Shown here: positions 1 to 5,131 of the stretch, one piece after another | How the letters are laid out: the number at the start of each line of letters is the position of its first letter | Numbering within the stretch: the stretch's first letter is position 1 | Source of the DNA: Ruminococcaceae bacterium UBA5391 | GTDB taxonomy: Bacteria; Bacillota; Clostridia; Oscillospirales; Acutalibacteraceae | Reading direction: 5' to 3' | Assembly (NCBI GenBank): GCA_002410755.1 | Contig: DHOL01000031.1 | Coordinates: forward strand, 1-6,235 | Length of the DNA: 6,235 nt | Position numbers and translations under genes: made by a program | Notes under the pieces: generated by a model | Database searches by the model: none | Told to the model about the DNA's origin: nothing | The model's input: the letters and a program-made list of their open reading frames with translations, nothing else

Positions 1-440
1 CGCGTCTTTTTTATCCCAACCGAACCGAAATAGACCGCAACCGCGTAAAATGTTGTCTCCGTAGAACCAGACATCACCGAAGCAACACGCCCCGCAAAAC
101 TGTCAGGCCCAAAATCTTTATAAATCTGCGTCAGCACCGCGGTTGACCCGCTCCCGGAAAATGGTTTTACAATGGCAAGGGGCATCACTTCTACCGGCAA
201 CCCGAGTACTCGTGCCGCCGGAGCCAGAAATGAAGACATCAAATCCAGTGCGCCTGAGGCGCTGAGCATGGAAACCGACATAATCAGCCCCACAAGTGTT
301 GGAAGAATGGAAATAGATGATTTCAGCCCTTCCTTTGCTCCTTCAACGAAAGTGTCGAACACCGGAACGCCGCGCAAAAATCCGGTCAGTACAATACACA
401 GCATAACGACAGGCACTGCCCACGCGCCAAAGTCAGCCAT
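1..440 (-). CDS. spmB: Spore maturation protein B (SpmB), 3' end cut by window edge
   Basis: The reverse strand from 440 reads open to the window edge, giving 146 codons that begin MADFGAWAVPVVML and run to ...FGSVGIKKT. SpmB is an integral membrane protein of the nucleoside-recognition (Gate) domain family. With SpmA it is needed for normal spore core dehydration and heat resistance in Bacillus; its transport substrate is not established. The sequence keeps family features I recall: a phrase like VEGAKEGL near residue 35, an FSGSGST turn near residue 95, and SGSTETTFYAVAVYFG near residues 123-138. Family length is about 175-180 residues, so roughly 30 are missing beyond position 1. The ATG overlaps the last codons of spmA by 8 bp (433-440), with a GGAAGG ribosome site 8 nt upstream inside spmA, which implies translational coupling. 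Identification is firm; the truncation is only the window edge. Confidence 0.93.
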   Translation of the reverse strand, partial: MADFGAWAVPVVMLCIVLTGFLRGVPVFDTFVEGAKEGLKSSISILPTLVGLIMSVSMLSASGALDLMSSFLAPAARVLGLPVEVMPLAIVKPFSGSGSTAVLTQIYKDFGPDSFAGRVASVMSGSTETTFYAVAVYFGSVGIKKT

Positions 441-1020
441 GACGCCTGCCTTCCAGCAGCTTTGCCGTGGTAACTCCCGCCAAGAGCGCTCCTGCCGAAG
501 TCAGCCAAACAGCCGGCAGAACGTCGAAAGGTACACGAGAGCCAAATTGTGCACGGAGCGCCGCCATAAAAGTCGGAATAATCTGGATGGAAGCCGCATT
601 TATAACAACAAACATTGCCATGTCATTATCCGCCGTATCGGTAGGGTTTTGTCTCCTAAGCTCCTGCATTGCAGCAATTCCAAGCGGAGTCGCCGCATTG
701 CCAAGGCCGAGCATATTCGCCGTAATATTCATGCTCATCGCCTGCATGGCGCTGTCATTCTTCTTACAGGAAGGAAAAAGCCATTTCATAACCGGACGGA
801 GGACTTTTGCCAGCGCTCCAGCAATTCCCCCCTTTTCTGCAATCTTCATCAGTCCGGTCCAGGCGCACATCATCCCCGTCATCGCAATGACCAGGGTAAC
901 AGCATTGCCCGCCCCATTGAAAACAGCAGCGGAAAGCTGAGGGATTCGTCCGGTTGCCACGGCGCAAAGAATGCTGAAAAGAATAAAAGCTGCCCATAAA
1001 TAATTTAACAAAGTGTTCAT
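433..1020 (-). CDS. spmA: Spore maturation protein A (SpmA)
   Basis: This 195-residue hydrophobic membrane protein is the partner of SpmB in spore core dehydration, expected to act in the mother cell during sporulation as in Bacillus. Recognisable family segments are VFNGAGNAVTL (residues 33-43), the GLMKIAEKGGI stretch (56-66), and NMLGLGNAATPLGI (103-116), which is characteristic of SpmA. The length matches the family. A ribosome site, GGAAGAGG (1021-1028), directly abuts the ATG. That spacing is too short to be comfortable, and the TTG at codon 4 (1009-1011) would have a normal 9-nt spacing, so the true start may be three codons later. The gene heads an spmA-spmB unit with overlapping ends. 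The sigma factor is uncertain: sporulation sigma-E would be expected from Bacillus, but I see no clear sigma-E boxes upstream. It is divergent from abrB. Confidence 0.95.
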   Translation of the reverse strand: MNTLLNYLWAAFILFSILCAVATGRIPQLSAAVFNGAGNAVTLVIAMTGMMCAWTGLMKIAEKGGIAGALAKVLRPVMKWLFPSCKKNDSAMQAMSMNITANMLGLGNAATPLGIAAMQELRRQNPTDTADNDMAMFVVINAASIQIIPTFMAALRAQFGSRVPFDVLPAVWLTSAGALLAGVTTAKLLEGRRHG

Positions 1021-1051
1021 CCTCTTCCGCTGAATACCTGCTATGCTATGT

Positions 1052-1066
1052 ATAGGTTATTCCTAT
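1052..1066. repeat. Short inverted repeat between spmA and abrB
   Basis: ATAGG and CCTAT flank a 5-bp centre (ATAGG-TTATT-CCTAT) in the divergent spmA/abrB gap. The arms are only 5 bp, so this could be chance. Its position, 32 bp upstream of the spmA start and 43 bp upstream of the abrB -35 box, would suit an operator for either gene. No binding factor can be named. Confidence 0.25.
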
Positions 1067-1109
1067 TCGACACCGACGCAGGTTATGATTGGTTTTCCGC
1101 CACTTTTAA

Positions 1110-1138
1110 TTGACATGAGTTAAAAAACATACTATAAT
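1110..1138 (+). promoter_or_regulatory. Sigma-A promoter of abrB
   Basis: A perfect TTGACA -35 box (1110-1115) and a perfect TATAAT -10 box (1133-1138) are separated by 17 bp. Transcription should begin near 1145, giving a leader of about 50 nt before the abrB start at 1195. Such a strong vegetative promoter would normally need repression; AbrB represses its own gene in Bacillus, which may apply here. Confidence 0.92.
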
Positions 1139-1194
1139 TTTCTGCGTCATATTTTGTCGTCATTGAGCTTCCAATCAGAAAGGATGTACTCTGA

Positions 1195-1455
1195 ATGAAG
1201 TCTACTGGAATCGTACGAAAAGTGGATGAACTGGGCCGGATTGTTCTCCCAAAAGAACTTCGCAGCACGCTGAATATCAATGAGAAAGACCCGTTGGAGA
1301 TTTATGTGGATGAAGGCAACAAGATTGTACTGAAAAAATATGAGCCTGCCTGTATCTTCTGCGGAAGCTTGAATGATATCATCAACTACAAAGGTTACAA
1401 CGTCTGCCACCAGTGCCAAGAAGAACTTGAGAAGGCTTTTGAGAAAAAGAGCTGA
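1195..1455 (+). CDS. abrB: AbrB/SpoVT-family transition-state regulator with C-terminal Cys4 motif
   Basis: The 86-residue protein has an N-terminal swapped-hairpin DNA-binding domain (about residues 1-48) nearly identical to the AbrB consensus: MKSTGIVRKVDELGRIVLPK, then ELRSTLNINEKDPLEIYVD. Arginines 8, 15 and 23, which contact DNA in Bacillus AbrB, are present; the usual Arg24 is Ser. The C-terminal part differs from Bacillus: CIFC (53-56) and CHQC (71-74) form a C-x2-C-x14-C-x2-C pattern that could bind zinc or form a redox-sensitive knuckle. AbrB proteins are small multimeric cytoplasmic regulators that repress transition-phase and sporulation genes during growth. The ribosome site AGAAAGGA (1177-1184) lies 10 nt before the ATG. 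The gene is monocistronic, between its own promoter and a terminator. Family assignment is certain; the regulon is unknown, though the divergent spmAB operon is a candidate target. Confidence 0.95.
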   Translation: MKSTGIVRKVDELGRIVLPKELRSTLNINEKDPLEIYVDEGNKIVLKKYEPACIFCGSLNDIINYKGYNVCHQCQEELEKAFEKKS

Positions 1456-1523
1456 ACCTTTTCGTCGGGAAACATCGTGGTTTCAGTTTTTTCTGTTCCA
1501 CACCTGTTTTTCTCCGACAAGCG

Positions 1524-1560
1524 AAGGGACCGGATGAATTTAAATCATCCGGTCCCTTTT
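1524..1560 (+). terminator. Rho-independent terminator of abrB
   Basis: A perfect 14-bp stem (AAGGGACCGGATGA at 1524-1537 with its complement at 1545-1558) encloses a 7-nt loop and ends in TTTT. It lies 68 bp beyond the abrB stop. On the reverse strand the hairpin is equally strong but its U-run is poor; it may still serve the convergent regulator gene ending at 1601, since no other terminator is visible there. A weaker hairpin (GAAAC/GTTTC, 1469-1484) followed by TTTTTT at 1487-1492 precedes it and could add to termination. Confidence 0.9.
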
Positions 1561-1600
1561 GCAGTTTGGAACCTTTTTTCTGCCTTTCAGGCAATCCACT

Positions 1601-2185
1601 TCACCCTTTCTTCTGCGGGCCAGGTTTCTTTTCCCCTTTATTTTGTATCATAAATAAAAACAAGCTGTATGAAACTGCTCCCTTTCTACTGCTACGATAT
1701 TTTTTTAAAACCTGCTTGAGTTCACCATACATTTCATCCATACGGTCTGGATCAACGGAAAAGGAATCCTCCCTAGTAATATAAATACCTTTTTCATTCA
1801 TCGGTTCGCCGGTATTGTAAAGATCAAAGAACCGCTGCTTGGCCTCATCAAAATATTCACCATACTCCGCCATAACCTTTGAGCGTAAAATGTCCGAGCC
1901 TTCCTCTCCATCTGGAATAGAAAGGGCAATAGAATCCGCCGCAAAATCATAGTACTTCGCCACAATACCGTTAATAACTTTTGTATATCGGACGGAAAGG
2001 ACACCGATGGACTCCAGCTTTTTCACGTGGTAATACACTTTTGCCGGAGAAAGTCCCATTTCATCGGCAATTTCCTTAACAGTCATCGGCCGGTATTTGC
2101 TTTTCATAATCCTCATGATTTTTGAATGAAATGGGTTGAGATAGATCCTGATTTCTTCCGGCTTTTTTAGGTAAAGAGTATTCAT
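1601..2185 (-). CDS. ArsR-like winged helix-turn-helix transcriptional regulator
   Basis: The 194-residue protein begins with a winged HTH of the ArsR/HTH_20 type (about residues 17-82). The segment TVKEIADEMGLSPAKVYYHV (35-54) holds the two HTH helices, followed by the KKLESIGVL helix and a wing ending near GIVAKYYD. The C-terminal half (about 90-165) is acidic and probably helical, resembling the effector or dimer region of regulators that accompany drug transporters. The tail (165-194) is basic. The protein has no cysteine, so it cannot sense metals by thiolate ligands as classic ArsR does. The gene follows the MFS transporter by 59 bp on the same strand, with an AGAAGG ribosome site 12 nt before the ATG. 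It is therefore probably the local regulator of that transporter, acting at the palindrome at 3507-3547. The family is clear; the ligand is unknown. Confidence 0.88.
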   Translation of the reverse strand: MNTLYLKKPEEIRIYLNPFHSKIMRIMKSKYRPMTVKEIADEMGLSPAKVYYHVKKLESIGVLSVRYTKVINGIVAKYYDFAADSIALSIPDGEEGSDILRSKVMAEYGEYFDEAKQRFFDLYNTGEPMNEKGIYITREDSFSVDPDRMDEMYGELKQVLKKYRSSRKGAVSYSLFLFMIQNKGEKKPGPQKKG

Positions 2186-2243
2186 ACAACCAACCGGCCT
2201 TCTGTTACTAGTACTTTTTTCTTTCGCACTTATCTTAATTTTT

Positions 2244-2271
2244 ATTATAACACCTTTTTACCATTTGTGAT
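2244..2271 (-). promoter_or_regulatory. Possible internal promoter for the ArsR-like regulator
   Basis: On the reverse strand an extended -10 element TGTTATAAT (TATAAT at 2244-2249) overlaps the stop codon of the transporter gene. A weak -35 box, ATCACA (2266-2271), lies 16 bp upstream. Transcription would start near 2237, about 50 nt before the regulator ATG at 2185. The -10 match is perfect, but AT-rich gene ends give such matches by chance, so this is tentative. Confidence 0.4.
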
Positions 2272-3489
2272 ACAGTAGACAAAAAGCAGTGTGCAGAAGG
2301 CACCTCCTGCAAAATAGGCAGAACTATAAGAAAACTTACTGAGCATCAACCCGGATACAACTTCACCAAGCGGGGTACTGACCAAAAGAGCTGCATTTAC
2401 AAACGAGCCAATTCTACCCATCAGCTCATTTGGCACATTACTTTGGAACTGTGCAGATAAATTGATAGACAAAAAACCGTTTGCAACTACAATAATCAGG
2501 TTCAGCAACATAAACAGCAGAACATTGGCAGTAGTCGAAAAAAATCCGTAAAAAGCTTTCAACCATACCCCCATTAACAGAAAAGCAATGCAGGTTGTCA
2601 GGATATCCGCTGAGATAATAAAGCTAAGCTTTACATTCTTTAGCTTTTTGTTCAAGAAGGTACAGGAGACTGCGCTGGCAAGCGTACCAACCGAGATAAC
2701 TGAATTCTCAATTCCTATCATAGCTGAGCTCAGATGCATAAGGTCTTGGGAGACTGTCATCAGGCCAATATCAACGCCGGGCAGGATAAAATTGAGGGCC
2801 GAAAGGATAAAAATGAAGGATAAAATGAACGGGCTTTTGCGGATATACTGGAAGCCGCATTTGATCGAGGCAAAAAAAGAACCGGCAGATGCAGGTGAAG
2901 AAGATGCAGGACAGTAAGATGGCAGGGAGAGCATACTTTCCAGCACGGCAGAAGCGAGGAAACTTACCATGTTAATAATTAGGACAACCGTAAGGCCAAA
3001 GAAATTATAGAGCACCCCAGCAGATGCGGGCACAAAAATTGAAATCAGGCTTGTAATTGTTGTGTCAATGGACTTCTGCTGAACGTAATCGGAGGGATCA
3101 ACGGCAGCCTGTATGAGGCAGACCGCCGCTGAGCTGAAAAAAGTCTCTATGCTTGAAAGGATAAAAACGCAGGAGTAAATCAACGGTAGTGTAAGCCTGC
3201 CGCTCACCTGATAGGTGAGCAGCAGAGCTAAAACAACCACGGCACTCAGGCAATCATATAGGATGATTTGCATCTTCCGGTTAAATCGGTCAGCGAGGAA
3301 TCCACTGAACGGTGCAAACAGAATATAAGGCAGAATCTGCATACAAAGCGTTACGGAAAACTGCATGGCAGAACCGGTAATGGAAAGCACATAGAGAGAA
3401 AAGGCAAAACTCTGCACCTTCGTGCCAAAACTCGAAATACTCCAGGCGGAGCGCAGGTATAAATAATTCCGGTTATGGATCAGGCTCAT
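2245..3489 (-). CDS. MFS efflux-type transporter (12 TM)
   Basis: This is a 414-residue major facilitator protein with about twelve hydrophobic segments and a central loop (about 190-210) rich in Ser, Ala and Pro. Motif A of the MFS, GFLADRFNRK (about residues 63-72), sits in the loop between helices 2 and 3. The overall pattern resembles the MFS_3 group, which includes macrolide Mef-type and enterobactin EntS-type exporters. A role in exporting a drug or metabolite across the cytoplasmic membrane is inferred; the substrate cannot be read. The frame extends to a GTG at 3498. The ATG at 3489 is preferred because AAAGAAGTGAT, close to the anti-Shine-Dalgarno complement, overlaps that GTG and lies correctly spaced for the ATG. 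The gene is first in a unit with the ArsR-like regulator, behind its own promoter and candidate operator. Confidence 0.9.
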   Translation of the reverse strand: MSLIHNRNYLYLRSAWSISSFGTKVQSFAFSLYVLSITGSAMQFSVTLCMQILPYILFAPFSGFLADRFNRKMQIILYDCLSAVVVLALLLTYQVSGRLTLPLIYSCVFILSSIETFFSSAAVCLIQAAVDPSDYVQQKSIDTTITSLISIFVPASAGVLYNFFGLTVVLIINMVSFLASAVLESMLSLPSYCPASSSPASAGSFFASIKCGFQYIRKSPFILSFIFILSALNFILPGVDIGLMTVSQDLMHLSSAMIGIENSVISVGTLASAVSCTFLNKKLKNVKLSFIISADILTTCIAFLLMGVWLKAFYGFFSTTANVLLFMLLNLIIVVANGFLSINLSAQFQSNVPNELMGRIGSFVNAALLVSTPLGEVVSGLMLSKFSYSSAYFAGGAFCTLLFVYCITNGKKVL

Positions 3490-3506
3490 GTCAATCACTT
3501 CTTTAA

Positions 3507-3547
3507 AATTAGTTTAATGTTAAATATATTTTATCGTTAAACTTATT
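3507..3547. promoter_or_regulatory. Candidate operator: 41-bp imperfect palindrome at the transporter promoter
   Basis: Arms AATTAGTTTAATGTTAAA (3507-3524) and TTTATCGTTAAACTTATT (3530-3547) match as inverted repeats at 15 of 18 positions around a 5-bp centre. Each arm contains a smaller near-palindrome, TTTAATGTTAAA (3513-3524) and TTTATCGTTAAA (3530-3541), so two dimer sites 17 bp apart are also possible. The palindrome touches the -10 box (3545-3550) and covers the predicted transcription start, the classic place for a repressor. The ArsR-like regulator of the same unit is the obvious candidate to bind it, but this is inferred. Confidence 0.65.
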
Positions 3548-3573
3548 TTAAAGCGTTCGACACAGGATTTCAA
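3545..3573 (-). promoter_or_regulatory. Sigma-A promoter of the transporter-regulator unit
   Basis: On the reverse strand, TTGAAA (3568-3573) and TAAAAT (3545-3550) are separated by exactly 17 bp; each box matches the sigma-A consensus at five of six positions. Transcription would start near 3538, inside the palindromic operator, giving a leader of about 50 nt before the ATG at 3489. Confidence 0.8.
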
Positions 3574-3606
3574 GCTCTTTTATAAATAAAAGTTCCATGA
3601 AAGTCT

Positions 3607-3647
3607 AAAAAAATAGCGGTATGCAAAACTTTCTTTGTATACCGCTA
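3607..3647 (-). terminator. Rho-independent terminator of the aminotransferase gene
   Basis: Read on the reverse strand, TAGCGGTATACAAA (3647-3634) pairs with TTTGCATACCGCTA (3627-3614) through 13 of 14 positions, with a single A-C mismatch and a 6-nt loop. A run of seven T follows (3613-3607). It lies 62 bp beyond the aminotransferase stop and insulates the transporter promoter just downstream. Confidence 0.93.
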
Positions 3648-3670
3648 CAGCATTAACGATTCCGTTTTGA

Positions 3671-3692
3671 AATTTCCGGCCAAATGGAAATT
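3671..3692. repeat. Small inverted repeat just after the aminotransferase stop
   Basis: AATTTCC (3671-3677) and GGAAATT (3686-3692) form a 7-bp stem with an 8-nt loop, 17 bp past the stop codon on the reverse strand. No U-run follows, so it is not a terminator by itself. It might protect the mRNA 3' end, or be chance in AT-rich DNA. Confidence 0.3.
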
Positions 3693-3709
3693 ACAGATTG
3701 ATTTTATGG

Positions 3710-4888
3710 CTATTTATGGTATTTCTCTACAATGTCACGCACAGCCGAAATAACATAGTCCGCTTCTTCCTCTGTCATGGATGGATAAAGCGGCAGAGAA
3801 ATAATCCGTTCAAAATGTTTTTCCGTATTGGGGAAGTCTCCCTTGTGAAAGCCAAATCGCTTTGTGTAGGCGCTCATATTCGTAACCGGAATAAAATGGA
3901 CGCTCGTTCCGACATTCCGCTCATTAAGTTCCGTAATAAAGCGGTCGCGGTCTATCGTGAGGTTCTCCGGTACGATACGGAGCACATAAAGGTGCCACGA
4001 ATGGGTGGCATAATCTGGTACAGACGGCGGTTCAACAGCATCAATCTTTGCAAATTCACGCTGGTATTTTTCCGCAATTTTCTTACGGTGCGCCTGCATC
4101 TCCCCAAGGCGGGAAAGCTGCACCAGGCCCAGCGCAGCCTGAATATCAAACATATTATACTTAAACCCGGGCTCACAGATGTCATACCGCCAGGAACCTC
4201 CTTTTGCGTAACGGTTCCACGCATTGCGGCTCATCCCCTGCCCGGCCCAAATCCGGGCGCGGGCAGCAATCTCGTCACTGTCAGTAACCAGCATTCCGCC
4301 TTCCCCAGTAGTAAGGTTCTTGGTAGCATAAAAGCTGTACTCTACGGTACCTTTGGGGTGGCAGCCTATCAGTCGGCCCTTATAGCGGCTTTCCAGTGCA
4401 TGGGCCGCGTCTTCTGAGACAAAAAGGCCATGCTCATCGGCAATGTGATAAATCCGGTCAAGGTCACAGACCTGTCCACTGTAATGGACCGGAACGATTG
4501 CCCTAGTCTTTGGTGTGATTTTTTTCTCAATTTCATCAGGATCAATACAGCCTGTTTGATAGTCAATATCGGCAAACACAGGCGTTGCCCCTGTGTGAAG
4601 GATGGTGCTTGCCGTAGAGGCAAACGTCATCGGCGTTGTGATAACCTCATCACCAGGGCCAATGCCAGCTGAAAGAAGCGCAACATGAAGTGCAGCAGTG
4701 CAGGAATTCATGGCAACAGCATGCTTTGCGCCAACATGCCCGGCAAATTTCTGCTCGAATTCTACAGTGCGCGGGCCTTTGGCAATCCAGAGTGAATGTA
4801 ATGTATCAGCCACTGCATTGACTTCCCGCTCTGTTATATCCGGAAGATTATATGGGATAAACTTGTCCCGTTTTATAAACTGACTCAC
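3710..4888 (-). CDS. DegT/DnrJ/EryC1/StrS-family sugar aminotransferase (PLP-dependent)
   Basis: The 392-residue protein is a fold-type I aminotransferase that moves an amino group, usually from glutamate, to a keto-sugar nucleotide. Visible signatures are NSCTAALH (61-68, cofactor phosphate region), ITTPMTFASTA (83-93), VPVHYSGQ (132-139), SEDAAHA (158-164; Asp160 should contact the pyridine nitrogen), and FYATKNLTTGEGGM (186-199), where Lys190 is the Schiff-base lysine. GTSVHFIP (327-334) and SLPLYPSMT (364-372) complete the family pattern, and the length is normal. From memory the pattern resembles the ArnB/PseC branch (C4 amination of 4-keto-6-deoxy sugars) more than WbpE (C3). The start is GTG, with AAAGGA 10 nt upstream; the SQFIKRDKFIPY beginning suits the family. 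The gene is divergent from the acetyltransferase and dehydrogenase genes and is followed by a terminator. The product is probably a cell-surface glycan precursor; the exact substrate is undetermined. Confidence 0.92.
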   Translation of the reverse strand: MSQFIKRDKFIPYNLPDITEREVNAVADTLHSLWIAKGPRTVEFEQKFAGHVGAKHAVAMNSCTAALHVALLSAGIGPGDEVITTPMTFASTASTILHTGATPVFADIDYQTGCIDPDEIEKKITPKTRAIVPVHYSGQVCDLDRIYHIADEHGLFVSEDAAHALESRYKGRLIGCHPKGTVEYSFYATKNLTTGEGGMLVTDSDEIAARARIWAGQGMSRNAWNRYAKGGSWRYDICEPGFKYNMFDIQAALGLVQLSRLGEMQAHRKKIAEKYQREFAKIDAVEPPSVPDYATHSWHLYVLRIVPENLTIDRDRFITELNERNVGTSVHFIPVTNMSAYTKRFGFHKGDFPNTEKHFERIISLPLYPSMTEEEADYVISAVRDIVEKYHK

Positions 4889-4905
4889 GAATCTCTTTTC
4901 CTTTC

Positions 4906-4932
4906 TCAGCAGGGGACCGGCCAGTAAATCAT
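4906..4932 (-). CDS. Possible 8-codon upstream ORF in the aminotransferase leader
   Basis: On the reverse strand, ATG (4932-4930) opens an 8-residue reading frame, MIYWPVPC, closed by TGA (4908-4906) 17 nt before the GTG start of the aminotransferase. A good ribosome site, AAAGGGAG (4944-4937), precedes it by 4 nt. The start codon lies just inside, and the stop codon overlaps, the inverted repeat at 4908-4938. It may be a leader peptide that couples translation to the main gene. With only eight codons, chance is a real alternative. Confidence 0.3.
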   Translation of the reverse strand: MIYWPVPC

Positions 4933-4938
4933 CCTGCT
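4908..4938 (-). other. Leader hairpin bracketing the upstream ORF
   Basis: In the reverse-strand transcript AGCAGG (4938-4933) can pair with CCTGCT (4913-4908), six base pairs around a 19-nt loop. Folding would cover the end of the upstream ORF's ribosome site and leave the main gene's AAAGGA (4898-4903) just outside the stem. It lacks a U-run and is not a terminator. The long loop makes the stem only moderately likely. Confidence 0.35.
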
Positions 4939-4957
4939 CCCTTTTTCAGGTTTTGGT

Positions 4958-4974
4958 GCCGCTCGGCAAGCGGC
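4958..4974 (-). other. GC-rich leader hairpin upstream of the aminotransferase
   Basis: GCCGCT and AGCGGC form a perfect 6-bp GC-rich stem with a 5-nt loop, about 25 nt into the predicted leader. No U-run follows on either strand, so it is a structural leader element rather than a terminator. Its role is unknown. Confidence 0.45.
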
Positions 4975-5003
4975 GCAGAAAATATTCCGCCGATTCAACG
5001 GAT

Positions 5004-5032
5004 ATCATAGCGCCTTTCTTCCCCAAAGTCAA
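5004..5032 (-). promoter_or_regulatory. Sigma-A promoter of the aminotransferase gene
   Basis: On the reverse strand, TTGACT (5027-5032) and TATGAT (5004-5009) are 17 bp apart, each one mismatch from consensus. Transcription would start near 4997, giving an unusually long leader of about 110 nt with two hairpins and a possible small ORF. Its -35 box lies 32 bp from the -35 box of the divergent acetyltransferase promoter. Confidence 0.82.
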
Positions 5033-5064
5033 CGAAAAGCCCATGGGAATCAGGAACACACCGA

Positions 5065-5093
5065 TTGACTGTGTAATCTCTTCGGGATATAAT
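5065..5093 (+). promoter_or_regulatory. Sigma-A promoter of the acetyltransferase-dehydrogenase arm
   Basis: TTGACT (5065-5070) and a perfect TATAAT (5088-5093) are separated by 17 bp. The predicted start near 5100 leaves only about 5 nt before the ATG at 5105 and excludes the AAAGG at 5096-5100 from the transcript. This favours the downstream ATG at 5132 as the real start of the acetyltransferase. Confidence 0.87.
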
Positions 5094-5131
5094 AAAAAGG
5101 TCTAATGCAAATAAGGGACGGTAACAAAAGA

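Noticed and set aside
467..940. A 157-codon hydrophobic open frame on the plus strand
   Set aside because: It is the antisense image of the spmA membrane segments; hydrophobicity arises from the complementary codons.
172..999. A 275-codon open frame on the plus strand
   Set aside because: It lies antisense to spmB and spmA, both clear family members. Its translation is Arg/Ser/His-rich with no recognisable domain and no ribosome site.
1021..1090. Sigma-E promoter for spmA on the reverse strand
   Set aside because: GAATA and CATAGCAT elements occur, but spacing and matches to the sigma-E consensus are too poor to call.
1184..1198. Four-residue ORF (MYSE) overlapping the abrB start
   Set aside because: Its ATG is part of the abrB ribosome site and has no ribosome site of its own; the overlap is most simply chance.
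1549..1556. CCGGTCCC shared by the abrB terminator and the aminotransferase leader (4913-4920 on the other strand)
   Set aside because: Eight bases shared in 6 kb with no flanking similarity is likely chance.
3698..4417. A 239-codon open frame on the plus strand
   Set aside because: It is antisense to the aminotransferase, whose motifs are complete; the translation shows no family features.
4958..4974. GC-rich leader hairpin as an attenuator terminator
   Set aside because: No U-run follows it on the transcribed strand and no competing anti-terminator stem is evident.
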